A stretch of DNA of 39,633 bases from a virus (IMGVR_UViG_3300044796_000081:1-39633); one strand, 5' to 3'; positions 1 to 8,051 are shown, counted from the first letter of the stretch. Notes: a model not told the origin generated them from the sequence alone. Numbers and translations are program-made.

Positions 1-615
1 AAGCGTCGTGTTGGCGTTGATCAGATTGGTGAGCGCCGTGGCGACCGTAGCCGGCGTGTCGCCAGCCAAGAGCGTGTAGGTGACGCCGCTATCCGCCCCC
101 TGGAAATCCGGGAGTGCCGGGCTGACAAAGGTCAGACTGACCGTGTCGCCCTTATTGAAAGGAATCGCGTTGCCGTTGGCGTCGCTCGCGTCGATTGTCA
201 CCGTCGCCGTAGCCGCGACCACCGCGGCGCTTTCCAAGACGTAGGCGCCGTTGTCGATATCGACGGCGACGACATCGGGGGTCGGCGCGGCCTGGTTGCG
301 GGCGATCGATATTTTCTTCGTGCCGGGTAGGGGGCCAATCGAGGTTACGACGCCAGTGGAGTCCACCGTCGAAGCGTTGTCCGAGAATGCCTCAAATGAT
401 AGATTGTTGGCCAGCAAACCGCCGCGATAACCGCTCTGCGCCGTCGCTGCGAATTGGGAAAGGCCTGCGCTCCTGATCCACTTGAACTTGTTAGGCCCGC
501 CATCGCCCAAGGGTTCTGTGAAGCAGTTGATCAGACGCCCGGCGCCTTCCTGCGGGCTGTTCCCCGGCGAGGTCCCAATGGGAAAAGGAATGGGCAACGG
601 GCGCTGAACGGACAT
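1..615 (-). CDS. P22 gp10-like packaged-DNA stabilisation / tail hub protein (partial, 3' end missing)
   Basis: An uninterrupted frame of 205 codons starts at the ATG at 615 and runs off the left end. The N-terminus reads MSVQRPLPIPFPIGTSPGN, followed by SPQEGAGRLINCFTEPLGD. This pattern of a list of quantities followed by 'R-x-IN-x-F' is typical of P22 gp10-type tail accessory proteins. In P22, gp10 follows gp4 and closes the portal channel after DNA packaging. The gene lies 3 nt downstream of a gp4-like gene, the same order as in P22. Residues from about 100 onward are a threonine/alanine-rich beta region. The family call rests on N-terminal style plus position; the C-terminal part cannot be seen. 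Confidence 0.65.
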   Translation of the reverse strand, partial: MSVQRPLPIPFPIGTSPGNSPQEGAGRLINCFTEPLGDGGPNKFKWIRSAGLSQFAATAQSGYRGGLLANNLSFEAFSDNASTVDSTGVVTSIGPLPGTKKISIARNQAAPTPDVVAVDIDNGAYVLESAAVVAATATVTIDASDANGNAIPFNKGDTVSLTFVSPALPDFQGADSGVTYTLLAGDTPATVATALTNLINANTTL

Positions 616-618
616 GGC

Positions 619-1008
619 CTAGAAGGACTCGGTTCTTAACGGCTCGTACGTCGGCTTTCCGCGGAGCTGGACCTTGAGAGACATGACTGCGGTCCCCGTC
701 CCAATGGGCGACCCAAGGCCGCGGGCGACAAGTTTGGCGTAGTCATCGTTGGTCACGCCAAACTTCGACGCGCACTCGCCAGCCACGATGTCGGCGAGGT
801 CCGAGAACCATTCCGGCTGGATATTGTCCGGGTCGGCGACGTAGCAGATTTCCAGCGCGGCGAGCTTGCGGAACGTCGCGTCTAGCTTGCTCGAGACGGA
901 CTGAAAATCCTCAACCTCGGGCGACTGACCGGCGGAGAGAACGCCGAGATTGGCTAGAACCTCGGCGATCAGGTCGGCCGATGTGCGGAACGGGGGCGAG
1001 TTGGTCAT
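619..1008 (-). CDS. P22 gp4-like head completion / tail accessory protein
   Basis: This 129-residue protein begins MTNSPPFRTSADLIAEVLANLG. It has the helical layout of P22 gp4-type packaged-DNA stabilisation proteins: a leading 'LI..vL..LGVLS', a middle helix with a conserved tryptophan in IQPEWFSDLADIVA, and a short C-terminal tail. P22 gp4 (166 aa) binds the portal ring as the first tail adaptor. The gene follows an unknown gene by an ATGA start/stop overlap and precedes the gp10-like gene. Together with the P22-like portal, this supports a podovirus-type tail. It is slightly shorter than P22 gp4. Confidence 0.7.
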   Translation of the reverse strand: MTNSPPFRTSADLIAEVLANLGVLSAGQSPEVEDFQSVSSKLDATFRKLAALEICYVADPDNIQPEWFSDLADIVAGECASKFGVTNDDYAKLVARGLGSPIGTGTAVMSLKVQLRGKPTYEPLRTESF

Positions 1009-1562
1009 CAGCTACGCCAGGGAATCTCGAGTATGCCATGCTTGACGAAGACGCCGGCGACGTCGAGTTCGCTCAGTTGCTCCTCAATCCGCATGTGGCG
1101 GAGCTTGGGTTCAAACAGCCGGCCGAGCCAATCGATGTCGTCGCGGCCGACCTCGCAGACCCGGCGCATGTCGCGATCTTCGGACCACTTCGTCACGAGA
1201 TCATCGACCGTGTTGACGCCCTTCATCCACGCCACAACATGGGTTCGATACTGCATCGCAGTCTTGGGCGGGTCGTTGTCGCCCGGTTCCGGCCCGACGC
1301 CCCCAACGCGGAAGAAGCGATTGACGCGCGCCGCCTCGATCAAGCTCTTATCCTTGACCCGCATCGGCACATTGGCCCGGAACTCTCGCCCGCGCCATTT
1401 GCACGTCGGGGGATCATCTGAGCCAGGGACGTAGGTCAGTTCCTCGCCTTCGAATTCCTCGGCAGGCGCCGGCGGTTCGCTCGGCGTGGTCTGAGCAAGA
1501 CGGGCCGCGCGCGCATCTCGGCTGCGTCCGTCAATGCGCGTTTCGCTTGTGGTGTCGCTCAT
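1008..1562 (-). CDS. hypothetical late-operon protein
   Basis: A protein of 184 residues, not recognised. Residues 1-40 are polar and disordered-looking. The remainder is a mixed fold with many charged residues (CKWRGREFRANVPMRVKDKSL, WMKGVNTVDDLVTKWSEDRDMRRVCEV). Its stop overlaps the gp4-like start as ATGA, so the two are translationally coupled. Its position between the decoration-like and gp4-like genes suggests a head or tail-adaptor accessory protein. That role is inferred from position only. Confidence 0.75.
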   Translation of the reverse strand: MSDTTSETRIDGRSRDARAARLAQTTPSEPPAPAEEFEGEELTYVPGSDDPPTCKWRGREFRANVPMRVKDKSLIEAARVNRFFRVGGVGPEPGDNDPPKTAMQYRTHVVAWMKGVNTVDDLVTKWSEDRDMRRVCEVGRDDIDWLGRLFEPKLRHMRIEEQLSELDVAGVFVKHGILEIPWRS

Positions 1563-1625
1563 GTGTTCTTTCCCTCAGACTTTGGTGGCCGGCGGCAGGT
1601 GTCCGCCGCCGGACGTTCTCGCGGA

Positions 1626-2105
1626 TCAGACGTGCCTGATCCAAGCGTGGCCGGTCCCGACCGTGACATAGCCGGGCCGCGTCGTCTGGCCGATCGTCGG
1701 CGGCATGACGTCGAAGCCGGTGTCGCGGGCAAGCTTAGCCCGCTCGGCGTCATGACGGGCGTGGATGGCGCTGACATCTCGGCCGTCAGCGATGGCAAGT
1801 TCCGCCGCCTGCCGCTGCCACATCACAACGTAGAGCTTGACCGCGGCGCTTTCGGCCTTCACTTCATCACGCTCGGCGGCAAGGCCGGCGACTTCCGCTT
1901 CGTGCCGCCGCTTCATCCCATCGGCCTCGGCGGTCTGCCGCGTCTTCATCGCGACTTCCTTGGCGTCGAGCGCCGCAGCTTTCTGTTCGTCGAACGCAGC
2001 GCTGTATTCGTCCGGTGTCATCGTGACCACCGAGACGGGCGGCTTGACGGGCTCAGAGGGCGCGACTTCCGCGGGCGGAGCCTGGGCGTTTTCATTCGGT
2101 TCCAT
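1626..2105 (-). CDS. hypothetical coiled-coil virion-region protein
   Basis: A protein of 159 residues beginning MEPNENAQAPPAEVAPSEP. The ATG at 2105 was preferred because AAGGAG lies 6 nt before it; the ATG at 2111 directly abuts that box. The N-terminal 30 residues are Pro/Ala-rich. Residues about 40-125 are a charged helix rich in Glu, Ala, Lys and Arg (AEADGMKRRHEAEVAGLAAERDEV), likely a coiled coil. The C-terminus is a short beta-like tail. No family was recognised. It may be a minor virion or assembly protein, judging by location only. Confidence 0.7.
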   Translation of the reverse strand: MEPNENAQAPPAEVAPSEPVKPPVSVVTMTPDEYSAAFDEQKAAALDAKEVAMKTRQTAEADGMKRRHEAEVAGLAAERDEVKAESAAVKLYVVMWQRQAAELAIADGRDVSAIHARHDAERAKLARDTGFDVMPPTIGQTTRPGYVTVGTGHAWIRHV

Positions 2106-2164
2106 GGTCATCTCCTTGACTGCGTTGATGAAGCGGCAGGGGCAATCGCCCCTGCCATTTATTT

Positions 2165-2719
2165 CTAATTGTCGTTGTTTGGGACGTATGCCAGGATGAG
2201 GGTAATCGCCCCCGTCGTCGCCGCGGTGCCGGTCTGCGTGTATTTCGCGTAGATCGGAACGCCGCCGTTGAGCGCGGTCTGGTAGGTCGCGTTGCTCGTC
2301 ACGGTCAGACCAATGCCCGCCGCAGCGGTCAGGTGGAACATGCCCGTTCCGATGGTCGTGGTGTGGTTGCTGATGTTCGTGGTCGAACCCGAGCCGCCGT
2401 CGGCGATGATCTCGTTCGCGCTCGCCGACGTCGCGCCGAAGGTCAGGGTGTTGGTCGTCGCGGCGTTGAACGCCGCGGTGACCTGCGCATCCAGCGACAG
2501 GATATACGCATTCTTCGGCAGGGTGCAGAACCACTGGCCAGTGCTGATGTTCGGGTCATTGTAATTGACCGTCACCCGGCAGTACTGGACGACCTGCGTC
2601 CCGACGTCGCGGGTCGGGATAATCTTCTTCTGGTCGACGTTGAGCGCGTAGGCGGAGCCAAGAGTGACGGCGGCCAAAGCGCACGCGAGGATCGCGCTTT
2701 TCATGAGATTGCGAAACAT
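2165..2719 (-). CDS. head decoration-like protein carrying a Sec signal peptide
   Basis: A protein of 184 residues. The ATG at 2719 has AAGGA 9 nt upstream; an in-frame longer ORF to 2878 lacks support. Residues 1-26 (MFRNLMKSAILACALAAVTL, then GSAYA) form a classic signal peptide with a predicted AYA|LN cleavage. The mature part resembles small beta-sandwich proteins found beside the major capsid gene in many phages: NDPNISTGQWFCTLPKNAYI, AAFNAATTNTLTFG, and the C-terminal YAKYTQTGTAATTGAITL followed by a PNND ending. Such proteins are thought to decorate capsids. A signal peptide on one is odd. An HNH gene separates it from the coat gene. Confidence 0.7.
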   Translation of the reverse strand: MFRNLMKSAILACALAAVTLGSAYALNVDQKKIIPTRDVGTQVVQYCRVTVNYNDPNISTGQWFCTLPKNAYILSLDAQVTAAFNAATTNTLTFGATSASANEIIADGGSGSTTNISNHTTTIGTGMFHLTAAAGIGLTVTSNATYQTALNGGVPIYAKYTQTGTAATTGAITLILAYVPNNDN

Positions 2720-2778
2720 GGGTTGAGTTCCTTGTCTTAATAAGATACCTTGGCCCCACTCGCTCGGAGGGGAACAAG

Positions 2779-3324
2779 ATGCTCGAACAATGGAAGCCAG
2801 TCGTCGGTTACGAAGACTGCTACTCGATTTCAGACCAAGGTCACTTAGCCCGGACCTCGACCTATGGCGACAACGCAAAGCCGTGTTGGAAACTCAGATC
2901 GCCGGCCCTCAAGAATGGCTATCGCAGCTATCACATGTGCAAGAACGGCGTTCGAAAATACCGCCTAGCCCACATCATGGTCTGGGAAGCCTTCAAAGGG
3001 CCGATCCCTGCGGGCCTTGACGTAAACCACGAAAACGGTGACCGCGACGATCCATCGCTTGAGAACCTTAATCTTCTCACTCGATCGGAGAATTGCGCTC
3101 ACTCGTTTCGCGTCTTGGGCCGCAAGAATTTCAATGTAACTCAGCGCGGGTCAAAGCATGGCCTCGCCAAGCTCACTGAAACCGACATTCCAACCATCTT
3201 TGCTCTGTCTGCCGAAGGACACACCCAAACGCAGATTGCGAAAACGTTTGGCGTTTCCGGAGTCGCTATTGGGCATGTTCTTCGCCGTAAAACATGGCGC
3301 CATGTTGAGGTGACGCCAGTATAG
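2779..3324 (+). CDS. free-standing NUMOD4/HNH homing endonuclease with C-terminal HTH
   Basis: A protein of 181 residues on the strand opposite to the surrounding late genes. Domain order: NUMOD4 DNA-binding motif at about 3-26 (EQWKPVVGYEDCYSISDQGH); HNH nuclease core with H65 in LAHIMVWEAF, V82-N83-H84 with the following EN, and SLENLNLLTRSEN; C-terminal helix-turn-helix at about 131-172 (KLTETDIPTIFAL, QIAKTFGVSGVAIGHVL). The start has GGAGG 8 nt upstream. It lies between the coat gene (5 nt from its end) and the decoration-like gene, the usual setting for a selfish endonuclease that cuts phages lacking it. Confidence 0.93.
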   Translation: MLEQWKPVVGYEDCYSISDQGHLARTSTYGDNAKPCWKLRSPALKNGYRSYHMCKNGVRKYRLAHIMVWEAFKGPIPAGLDVNHENGDRDDPSLENLNLLTRSENCAHSFRVLGRKNFNVTQRGSKHGLAKLTETDIPTIFALSAEGHTQTQIAKTFGVSGVAIGHVLRRKTWRHVEVTPV

Positions 3325-3329
3325 TAGTG

Positions 3330-4490
3330 TTACGCGTCGGCGACGGCGGCTTCAAAAAGTGTAAATATTCCCCACTCACGTAGGTTTCCGGCCGCGGTCT
3401 TCTTGAACATCTTGGAGATGCCGTAGGCCATCTCGATGCCGGCGCCGCGGATGAAGCCGTAGTCGTCTTCTTTCCGGAAGCGCGGGATGGGCATCTGGCC
3501 CCACGCCCACGCCGCGGCGGACTGGCCGCACATGAACGCAGGCGAAACCCTGGTCGTCCCGCTGGCGCCGGCGGTCAGATAGGTCGTCGGCAGACGCAGC
3601 GAGAGTTCCGGGATTTCACGGATGATCACGCCGTTGTAGAGCAGGTCGCCGTCGACGAAGATCGGGTTCTTGAGATAACCCTGCTGCTCCCTCGCGCGGC
3701 TGTTCTGGTTCGCCGTCTTGATGTCGGTGTCGTTGCCCGCATCGCGGAACTGCTCCTGGCCGACGAACAGGACGAACCATTCCGTGCCGTTCTCCTTGAG
3801 TTTGAACGGGCGAATGCGCGGATTGGCGACCTTGGCCTGGCGCTTGGCCCGCATGATCAGCGCGCCGGACATCGTCATCGCGGTCGTGATGTTGGTCATC
3901 GAGGCCGAGAAGTTGCCTGCCGACAGGTTGGCCGTGTTTGAGTTGCCGATCAAGATGCGGTCGGCGTTGTCCGTGATCCAGGTGTTACGCTGGGCCGCGG
4001 TGGCCGAGTCGAACAGGATGCCGTTGACGCGCTGGCCGGCCGAACTGCCGAGACCGGCGGGCGCCGATTCGCTCGGGAGTGCGTAGAACGCGTCGCAGAT
4101 CTCGTCACGCTGGAGTTCTTTGCCCCAGTCGGCGAGCGCGGGCTTAGCCTCGGCGAACAGGTCGATCGACGACTTGTGCTCGTCCGAGTTCTTGATCGCC
4201 ACGGCCTTACGAGCCCAGTCAATCCAGGCGCGCATACCGTAGTTGTCGATCGCCTCTTCGTTGCCGACCAGAGGTCCGGAGCCGATCGCGCCGCCATTGA
4301 GACGGTCGCGAATCGGGACGTTGACCTGCTCGCCGCCGTTCTTGCCTTCGAGATCGGCATAGACGCGGATGATCGAATTGATGTCAGCGCCCATGTACGG
4401 CGAGAACAGGTTCTCGCGCACATACTCGCGGATGATATCCTTGCGGAATTTGATAAGTTTGTTGTTGTCTTGCGGGATCGTAATGGACAT
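3330..4490 (-). CDS. major capsid protein (N4-gp56 / DUF4043-like)
   Basis: A protein of 386 residues directly downstream of the scaffold gene. Family-like segments are VYADLEGKNGGEQVNVPIRD, RLNGGAIGSGPLVGNEEAID, NYGMRAWIDWARKAVAIKN and a late WFVLFVGQEQFRD. These match the style of the N4-gp56/DUF4043 capsid family, an HK97-fold group, more than the P22 gp5 coat. The start MSITIPQDNNKLIKF has no competing start. The window thus pairs a P22-like portal and tail adaptors with a different coat type. An HNH gene lies just past its end. Confidence 0.85.
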   Translation of the reverse strand: MSITIPQDNNKLIKFRKDIIREYVRENLFSPYMGADINSIIRVYADLEGKNGGEQVNVPIRDRLNGGAIGSGPLVGNEEAIDNYGMRAWIDWARKAVAIKNSDEHKSSIDLFAEAKPALADWGKELQRDEICDAFYALPSESAPAGLGSSAGQRVNGILFDSATAAQRNTWITDNADRILIGNSNTANLSAGNFSASMTNITTAMTMSGALIMRAKRQAKVANPRIRPFKLKENGTEWFVLFVGQEQFRDAGNDTDIKTANQNSRAREQQGYLKNPIFVDGDLLYNGVIIREIPELSLRLPTTYLTAGASGTTRVSPAFMCGQSAAAWAWGQMPIPRFRKEDDYGFIRGAGIEMAYGISKMFKKTAAGNLREWGIFTLFEAAVADA

Positions 4491-4551
4491 AGCGGTCGTC
4501 TTTCAGGTTACAGCCGCGTGCGCCCGAACCCCGCAAGGGGAACTGGACACG

Positions 4552-5613
4552 TCATGCTGATTTGAACACCGAGTCAAAGATCGCAGCGTTGGAATCGTCT
4601 CGATCCGCGCCGTCCGATCTCAAGTGATTGCCTCCCGACGCTCGGTTGAGCGATGCGGGAAGGCGAGTTAGATTACGAGGCCTTCCTTCGTCCCCAGTCG
4701 CCGCTTCCTCACGCAAACTTTCGAGAAGCTGCTTGCGGAATTCAGGATCGGAGGCGAGAGCTTTGCGGGTATCCTCGACGATCTTGGCTTTGTAGGCCGA
4801 AGGATCGTCGCCAACCTCGCGGAGAGCCTCGTTGCGTTTGTTCCATTGGACAAGGGCTTCGCCGGGGTTCGGCGATTTCCACATCCGCTGAACAAGTTCT
4901 TTGTTCTCCTGAACGTTGGGGTCAAGTTTCGTGACGGTTTCAAACGCCTTCGTAAACGCGTCACCATGTTTCTGATGGGCCAGATTAAGACTGAACTCGA
5001 CGCGTTGCTGATCCATTTGCGAGCGCATTTGCTCAATCTGAGCCTTAGGCGCGTTGGCGACATAGTCGGCGAACGCTTTGGGATCTTCAAAGAGATCAGG
5101 AAGACCAGCGGTCTTCTCGTCAGCCTTAGGCGGCGTGACGATCGGCTGCTGTTTGTTGAGCGCGGCTAGAACGCCATCAAACCGCGCGGTGAGCGCGTCG
5201 ATGTCTTTCTTGCGGGCAACTTCGGCCTCGGCGATCTTGCCTTTGGCTTCGGCCAGTGCGGCTTCCGCCGCCTGCGCGCGCTTCGTTTCCTCTCTCAGAC
5301 GACCGGCCGGAACGCGGCCTTTGGGCTCGTCCGCCTTGGCTTCGGCTTCGGCCTTTGCCGCCGCAGCCTCTTCCTCGGCTTTTTTGCCCTCGTCGCCTTC
5401 CTTGGCTTCGATCTCTTCGCCAGTTTCCTCGGCTTCGGGTTCCTCGTCCTCGTCGGGCTCGATTTGCCCTTCAAGACCGGTTCCCATTTCCTCAAGCGAT
5501 CGGTCTCCGGTCTCGTCTAGGACCGGCTCATCGTTGCCGAACGCCTCGCCGAAAATCTCACGATCCGTTGCCCTCATTGCTGCTTTGATGATGTCGTTTT
5601 CGCTGTTCGCCAT
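4552..5613 (-). CDS. scaffold-like protein
   Basis: A protein of 353 residues starting MANSENDIIKAAMRATDREI, with GAGAGAAC upstream. The ORF can be extended upstream to 5679 but that part looks non-coding. Residues about 45-120 are extremely acidic and Glu/Ala/Lys-rich (EDEEPEAEETGEEIEAKEGD), then a long helical region rich in Ala and Glu with coiled-coil character to about residue 170. The C-terminal part is helical and ends NAAIFDSVFKSA. Composition, length and position immediately upstream of the coat gene fit an internal scaffolding protein. No sequence signature is decisive. Confidence 0.8.
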   Translation of the reverse strand: MANSENDIIKAAMRATDREIFGEAFGNDEPVLDETGDRSLEEMGTGLEGQIEPDEDEEPEAEETGEEIEAKEGDEGKKAEEEAAAAKAEAEAKADEPKGRVPAGRLREETKRAQAAEAALAEAKGKIAEAEVARKKDIDALTARFDGVLAALNKQQPIVTPPKADEKTAGLPDLFEDPKAFADYVANAPKAQIEQMRSQMDQQRVEFSLNLAHQKHGDAFTKAFETVTKLDPNVQENKELVQRMWKSPNPGEALVQWNKRNEALREVGDDPSAYKAKIVEDTRKALASDPEFRKQLLESLREEAATGDEGRPRNLTRLPASLNRASGGNHLRSDGADRDDSNAAIFDSVFKSA

Positions 5614-5763
5614 TTCAGGTTCTCTCTGTCGCGTGAGAAAGCGGCGGCGCGCGTAGAGATGTCCGCGCCGAGATGACATTGCGCCGTGTCGTGGACGCCT
5701 ACGATTGGGCTAAGACGAGCGGCGCCCAGAGCCGCGGCCTCGTATCGTGAGGCTAGACGAAAC

Positions 5764-6087
5764 TTATTGCATCGCTTTGAGACGACGCTCTAGGGCTTCG
5801 GCCGGCGAGGCCGCGAGATCGACATCAGACGATCCCTGGCCCGTCATGCCGAGCGCCTTGTCGCAGGCTTCGCGAAGACTCTTGATCGCTGCTGGCGAGC
5901 CGCGCAGATGAGCTACGCAGGCACCGTCCGCGACGACCTGACCATCGTTCATAGGCGTCAATGACATGACCGAGAGGACAATGGCCACGACCCCGTTGGA
6001 CTGCCCTAGCGCCGGCGCAGCATCGAAATAGATTACAGGCGCTGAGTTGGCGTTCTTCAACGCAGGGCGCGCAGGCTTGTCGGTCAT
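5764..6087 (-). CDS. conserved proteobacterial/phage hypothetical protein
   Basis: A protein of 107 residues. The N-terminal block LKNANSAPVIYFDAAPALGQ and the AHLRGSPAAIKSLREACDKAL helix resemble small alphaproteobacterial proteins of unknown role, somewhat like DUF3467 proteins. The start overlaps the stop of a 30-codon ORF as ATGA. It lies between the glycosidase cassette and the scaffold gene. No function is proposed. Confidence 0.7.
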   Translation of the reverse strand: MTDKPARPALKNANSAPVIYFDAAPALGQSNGVVAIVLSVMSLTPMNDGQVVADGACVAHLRGSPAAIKSLREACDKALGMTGQGSSDVDLAASPAEALERRLKAMQ

Positions 6088-6176
6088 GCGTTCATTGCCT
6101 CATCGATAAGTGTCGCTCTCTCGCACATCTCTAGGAAGACTGCGAGGGAGAGAAGCCAGAGGGTGGCGAAGGTCAT
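6084..6176 (-). CDS. mini-ORF, 30 residues, hydrophobic N-terminus
   Basis: The start ATG at 6176 overlaps the GH5 stop as ATGA, and its stop overlaps the next gene's start as ATGA, so it is tightly embedded in the operon. The N-terminus MTFATLWLLSLAVFLEM is hydrophobic. Its first 11 residues are almost identical to those of the mini-ORF at 7938-8006, because both lie in a 36-bp direct repeat. It may be a real tiny membrane peptide or a coupling sequence. No ribosome site of its own is evident. Confidence 0.45.
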   Translation of the reverse strand: MTFATLWLLSLAVFLEMCERATLIDEAMNA

Positions 6177-6179
6177 GGG
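6144..6179. repeat. 36-bp direct repeat, copy 1 (3' side of the GH5 gene)
   Basis: Begins gagggagagaagccagaggg and matches 7974-8009 at 35 of 36 positions; the single difference is a/g in 'ggcga[a/g]ggtcatggg'. It overlaps the GH5 stop codon and the start of the 30-residue mini-ORF. Confidence 0.95.
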
Positions 6180-7936
6180 ACAGCCAGCATTTGCGTCAGG
6201 CGCAGATCGTCTACTTGGATGACATCGCCGCTACCGACCCCAGCGCCGGTCGCATTGGCGCTCATGACAATCGTCGAGCCAGTCGTCGATAAAATCGTCG
6301 TGCCGCCGGGGATTACCGTTGGCGTCGTAATGTCGCGGATCGTTGAACCTGCACTGAAGTTCTGCACCTTAGACGGAACGGCCGCAAAGTGCAGCGTGGC
6401 ATTGCCGGATGCCGTCGTTCCGTTGGTCGTGGCGGAAACCGGCGCGATGTTGAGGCTGTTGGCTGACTGCACTCCGTTAGAACCGTAGAACCATATGGGG
6501 GCAGTGACGCGAGGCGACTTGAGTTGCTGGTAGAACGCCCGCGAAAGAACAAGCCACTGGTCGTTGCTGTCGGTCGTGTTGTTGGGGATGCCGAACTCGC
6601 CATTGTAGCACGCCGCAGTGACTGAAGCGCACCACGCAATGAACGGTGCGAAGCCTTGCGCCCCGTTGTTCGTGTTGATGCTGTAGGACGAATAAGTGCC
6701 TGAAAATACACCGCCTCCGCCGCCGCTGGTGTAGACGCCATCAGGATAATAGTGGGCGTCGAAAACAAGCGGCCCGCCCGTCAGCGTCGCCATCTCCCAG
6801 TTGATCCACGGCCACATGTAGGAGGGACTGGCGGCAATGCCATCAACATAGATTGGCGTTGCTCTATCGTAGGATCGGATTGCCGTGATAGCTCCCTGTA
6901 GCCATGGCAATAGAGGATTTGGCTGGTAGGTTGTCGAAGACGATCCTAGTTCTAGTTGCGCGTCAGCGATCTGAACCGTGCTGCCCGCGCCTTCATTCAA
7001 TTGCAACTGCATCTGAACCGAGCCGGCAGTCGGCGTATAGGTGTATGAAAATCGTTGCCACGATGTCGTACAAGTGTGTGATGGCCCAGACGATCCGAAT
7101 TCAACCTCGAAGTTCGCGTCGCTTCCGGCGGTTACCTTGCAATATGCGCTGAACGTATACGGCACATGCGCAAGAGTGACGTACTGCGCAACAGAGCCAT
7201 ATCCGGAGCCACTCGTCAGCGACCATGCCGGTCCGTAACCCGCGCCAAGAGGATTCGTCCCGGCGGCGAGTTGCGTGACAACCGCGCTGTTCGTCACGCT
7301 CCACGGCTGCGCGCCGATTGTGTCACCCAAACCATTCGGCCCAAACATCAAGTTGGTCGGCGCGTACATCGTGTTCGTGCCGGGGACGCTGGACGCTGGT
7401 TCGTTCATCAGGCCATAGCCGATCACGCCGGGCGTCCCGACGAGTGCCTGCGCAATGTCGCCCCACAGCGTGTTGAAGTTCGCCTGCGTGAGCGTCCCGT
7501 CGCCCATGTAATTGACGCCGGTCCCGGGTCCGCCAGCGTTGCCAGCGTAGCCGCAAACCGTCGCTATCCACGACGAGTGCTGACAGTAGTAGCTGAAATT
7601 GTGAATCTCAACAATCGTGCTGATGCCATAGGACCAGGCGGTTGCAATCGCCGTCTGCACGCTGCTGAGGTAGGTCGCGTCTAGCGAGCCGCCGAGCGTG
7701 GTCTCGAGGCTTTCCCAGGCGATCGGTAGGCGGACATAGGTCACGCCACGCGCCGCAAGGTAGGCAAAGTCGGTCCCGGTCGGGAAGGTTTGGCCGTTCC
7801 AGGGTGAAAACTCCGGCCCCGATACGTTGACACCGAAGGCGACAAGGGCGCGGCCATGCCAGAATGCGTTTGCGGCGAGCGGCGCAGCGAGCAAAGCTAC
7901 CGCGGCGAATACTGCTGTGAGAGATTTGATTTTCAT
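6173..7936 (-). CDS. secreted GH5-family glycoside hydrolase with inserted jelly-roll domain
   Basis: A protein of 587 residues with GGAGG 6 nt before the ATG. Residues 1-24 are a Sec signal peptide ending AANA|FW. GH5 (cellulase-like TIM barrel) landmarks are all present: R69 in YVRLPIAWE, H112-N113 in VEIHNFSYY, N178-E179 in GYGLMNEP (acid/base), H395-Y396 in VFDAHYYPD, nucleophile E447 in CYNGEFGIP, and W482 in PIWFYGS. Between the acid/base strand and the His-Tyr strand, residues about 212-341 form an inserted beta-sandwich typical of phage fibre or carbohydrate-binding modules (PYTFSAYCKVTAG ... IADAQLELGSSSTTYQP). Residues from about 500 are an extra beta-rich tail. It would cleave a beta-linked polysaccharide outside the cytoplasm or on the virion; the substrate is unknown. 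Confidence 0.9.
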   Translation of the reverse strand: MKIKSLTAVFAAVALLAAPLAANAFWHGRALVAFGVNVSGPEFSPWNGQTFPTGTDFAYLAARGVTYVRLPIAWESLETTLGGSLDATYLSSVQTAIATAWSYGISTIVEIHNFSYYCQHSSWIATVCGYAGNAGGPGTGVNYMGDGTLTQANFNTLWGDIAQALVGTPGVIGYGLMNEPASSVPGTNTMYAPTNLMFGPNGLGDTIGAQPWSVTNSAVVTQLAAGTNPLGAGYGPAWSLTSGSGYGSVAQYVTLAHVPYTFSAYCKVTAGSDANFEVEFGSSGPSHTCTTSWQRFSYTYTPTAGSVQMQLQLNEGAGSTVQIADAQLELGSSSTTYQPNPLLPWLQGAITAIRSYDRATPIYVDGIAASPSYMWPWINWEMATLTGGPLVFDAHYYPDGVYTSGGGGGVFSGTYSSYSINTNNGAQGFAPFIAWCASVTAACYNGEFGIPNNTTDSNDQWLVLSRAFYQQLKSPRVTAPIWFYGSNGVQSANSLNIAPVSATTNGTTASGNATLHFAAVPSKVQNFSAGSTIRDITTPTVIPGGTTILSTTGSTIVMSANATGAGVGSGDVIQVDDLRLTQMLAVP

Positions 7937-7937
7937 T

Positions 7938-8006
7938 TCACCCCTCCATCACCGGCGCGCGGTCGGCCGGGGAGAGGGAGAGAAGCCAGAGGGTGGCGAG
8001 GGTCAT
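7938..8006 (-). CDS. mini-ORF, 22 residues, partial duplicate of the 30-residue mini-ORF
   Basis: Starts MTLATLWLLSLSPADRAPV and stops 1 nt before the GH5 start codon. The first 11 residues duplicate those of the ORF at 6084-6176, differing only L/F. Upstream an 11-codon frame, MTTSGTYGFAP, ends in ATGA overlap with this start and looks like the remnant 3' end of another gene. It is probably a by-product of a recombination that installed the GH5 cassette. Confidence 0.35.
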   Translation of the reverse strand: MTLATLWLLSLSPADRAPVMEG

Positions 8007-8009
8007 GGG
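7974..8009. repeat. 36-bp direct repeat, copy 2 (5' side of the GH5 gene)
   Basis: Pairs with 6144-6179 (35 of 36 identical). The two copies bracket the GH5 gene almost exactly. See the matching finding. Confidence 0.95.
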
Positions 8010-8051
8010 GCGAAGCCATACGTTCCGGAGGTCGTCATTGTTCGTTATCCA

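Noticed and set aside
1626-2534. 302-residue extended form of the coiled-coil protein
   Set aside because: The extra N-terminus overlaps the decoration-like gene in another frame, and a good ribosome site marks the shorter start at 2105.
4368-4640. Plus-strand ORFs over the coat and scaffold start (63-129 residues)
   Set aside because: They are antisense to well-supported structural genes and lack ribosome sites.
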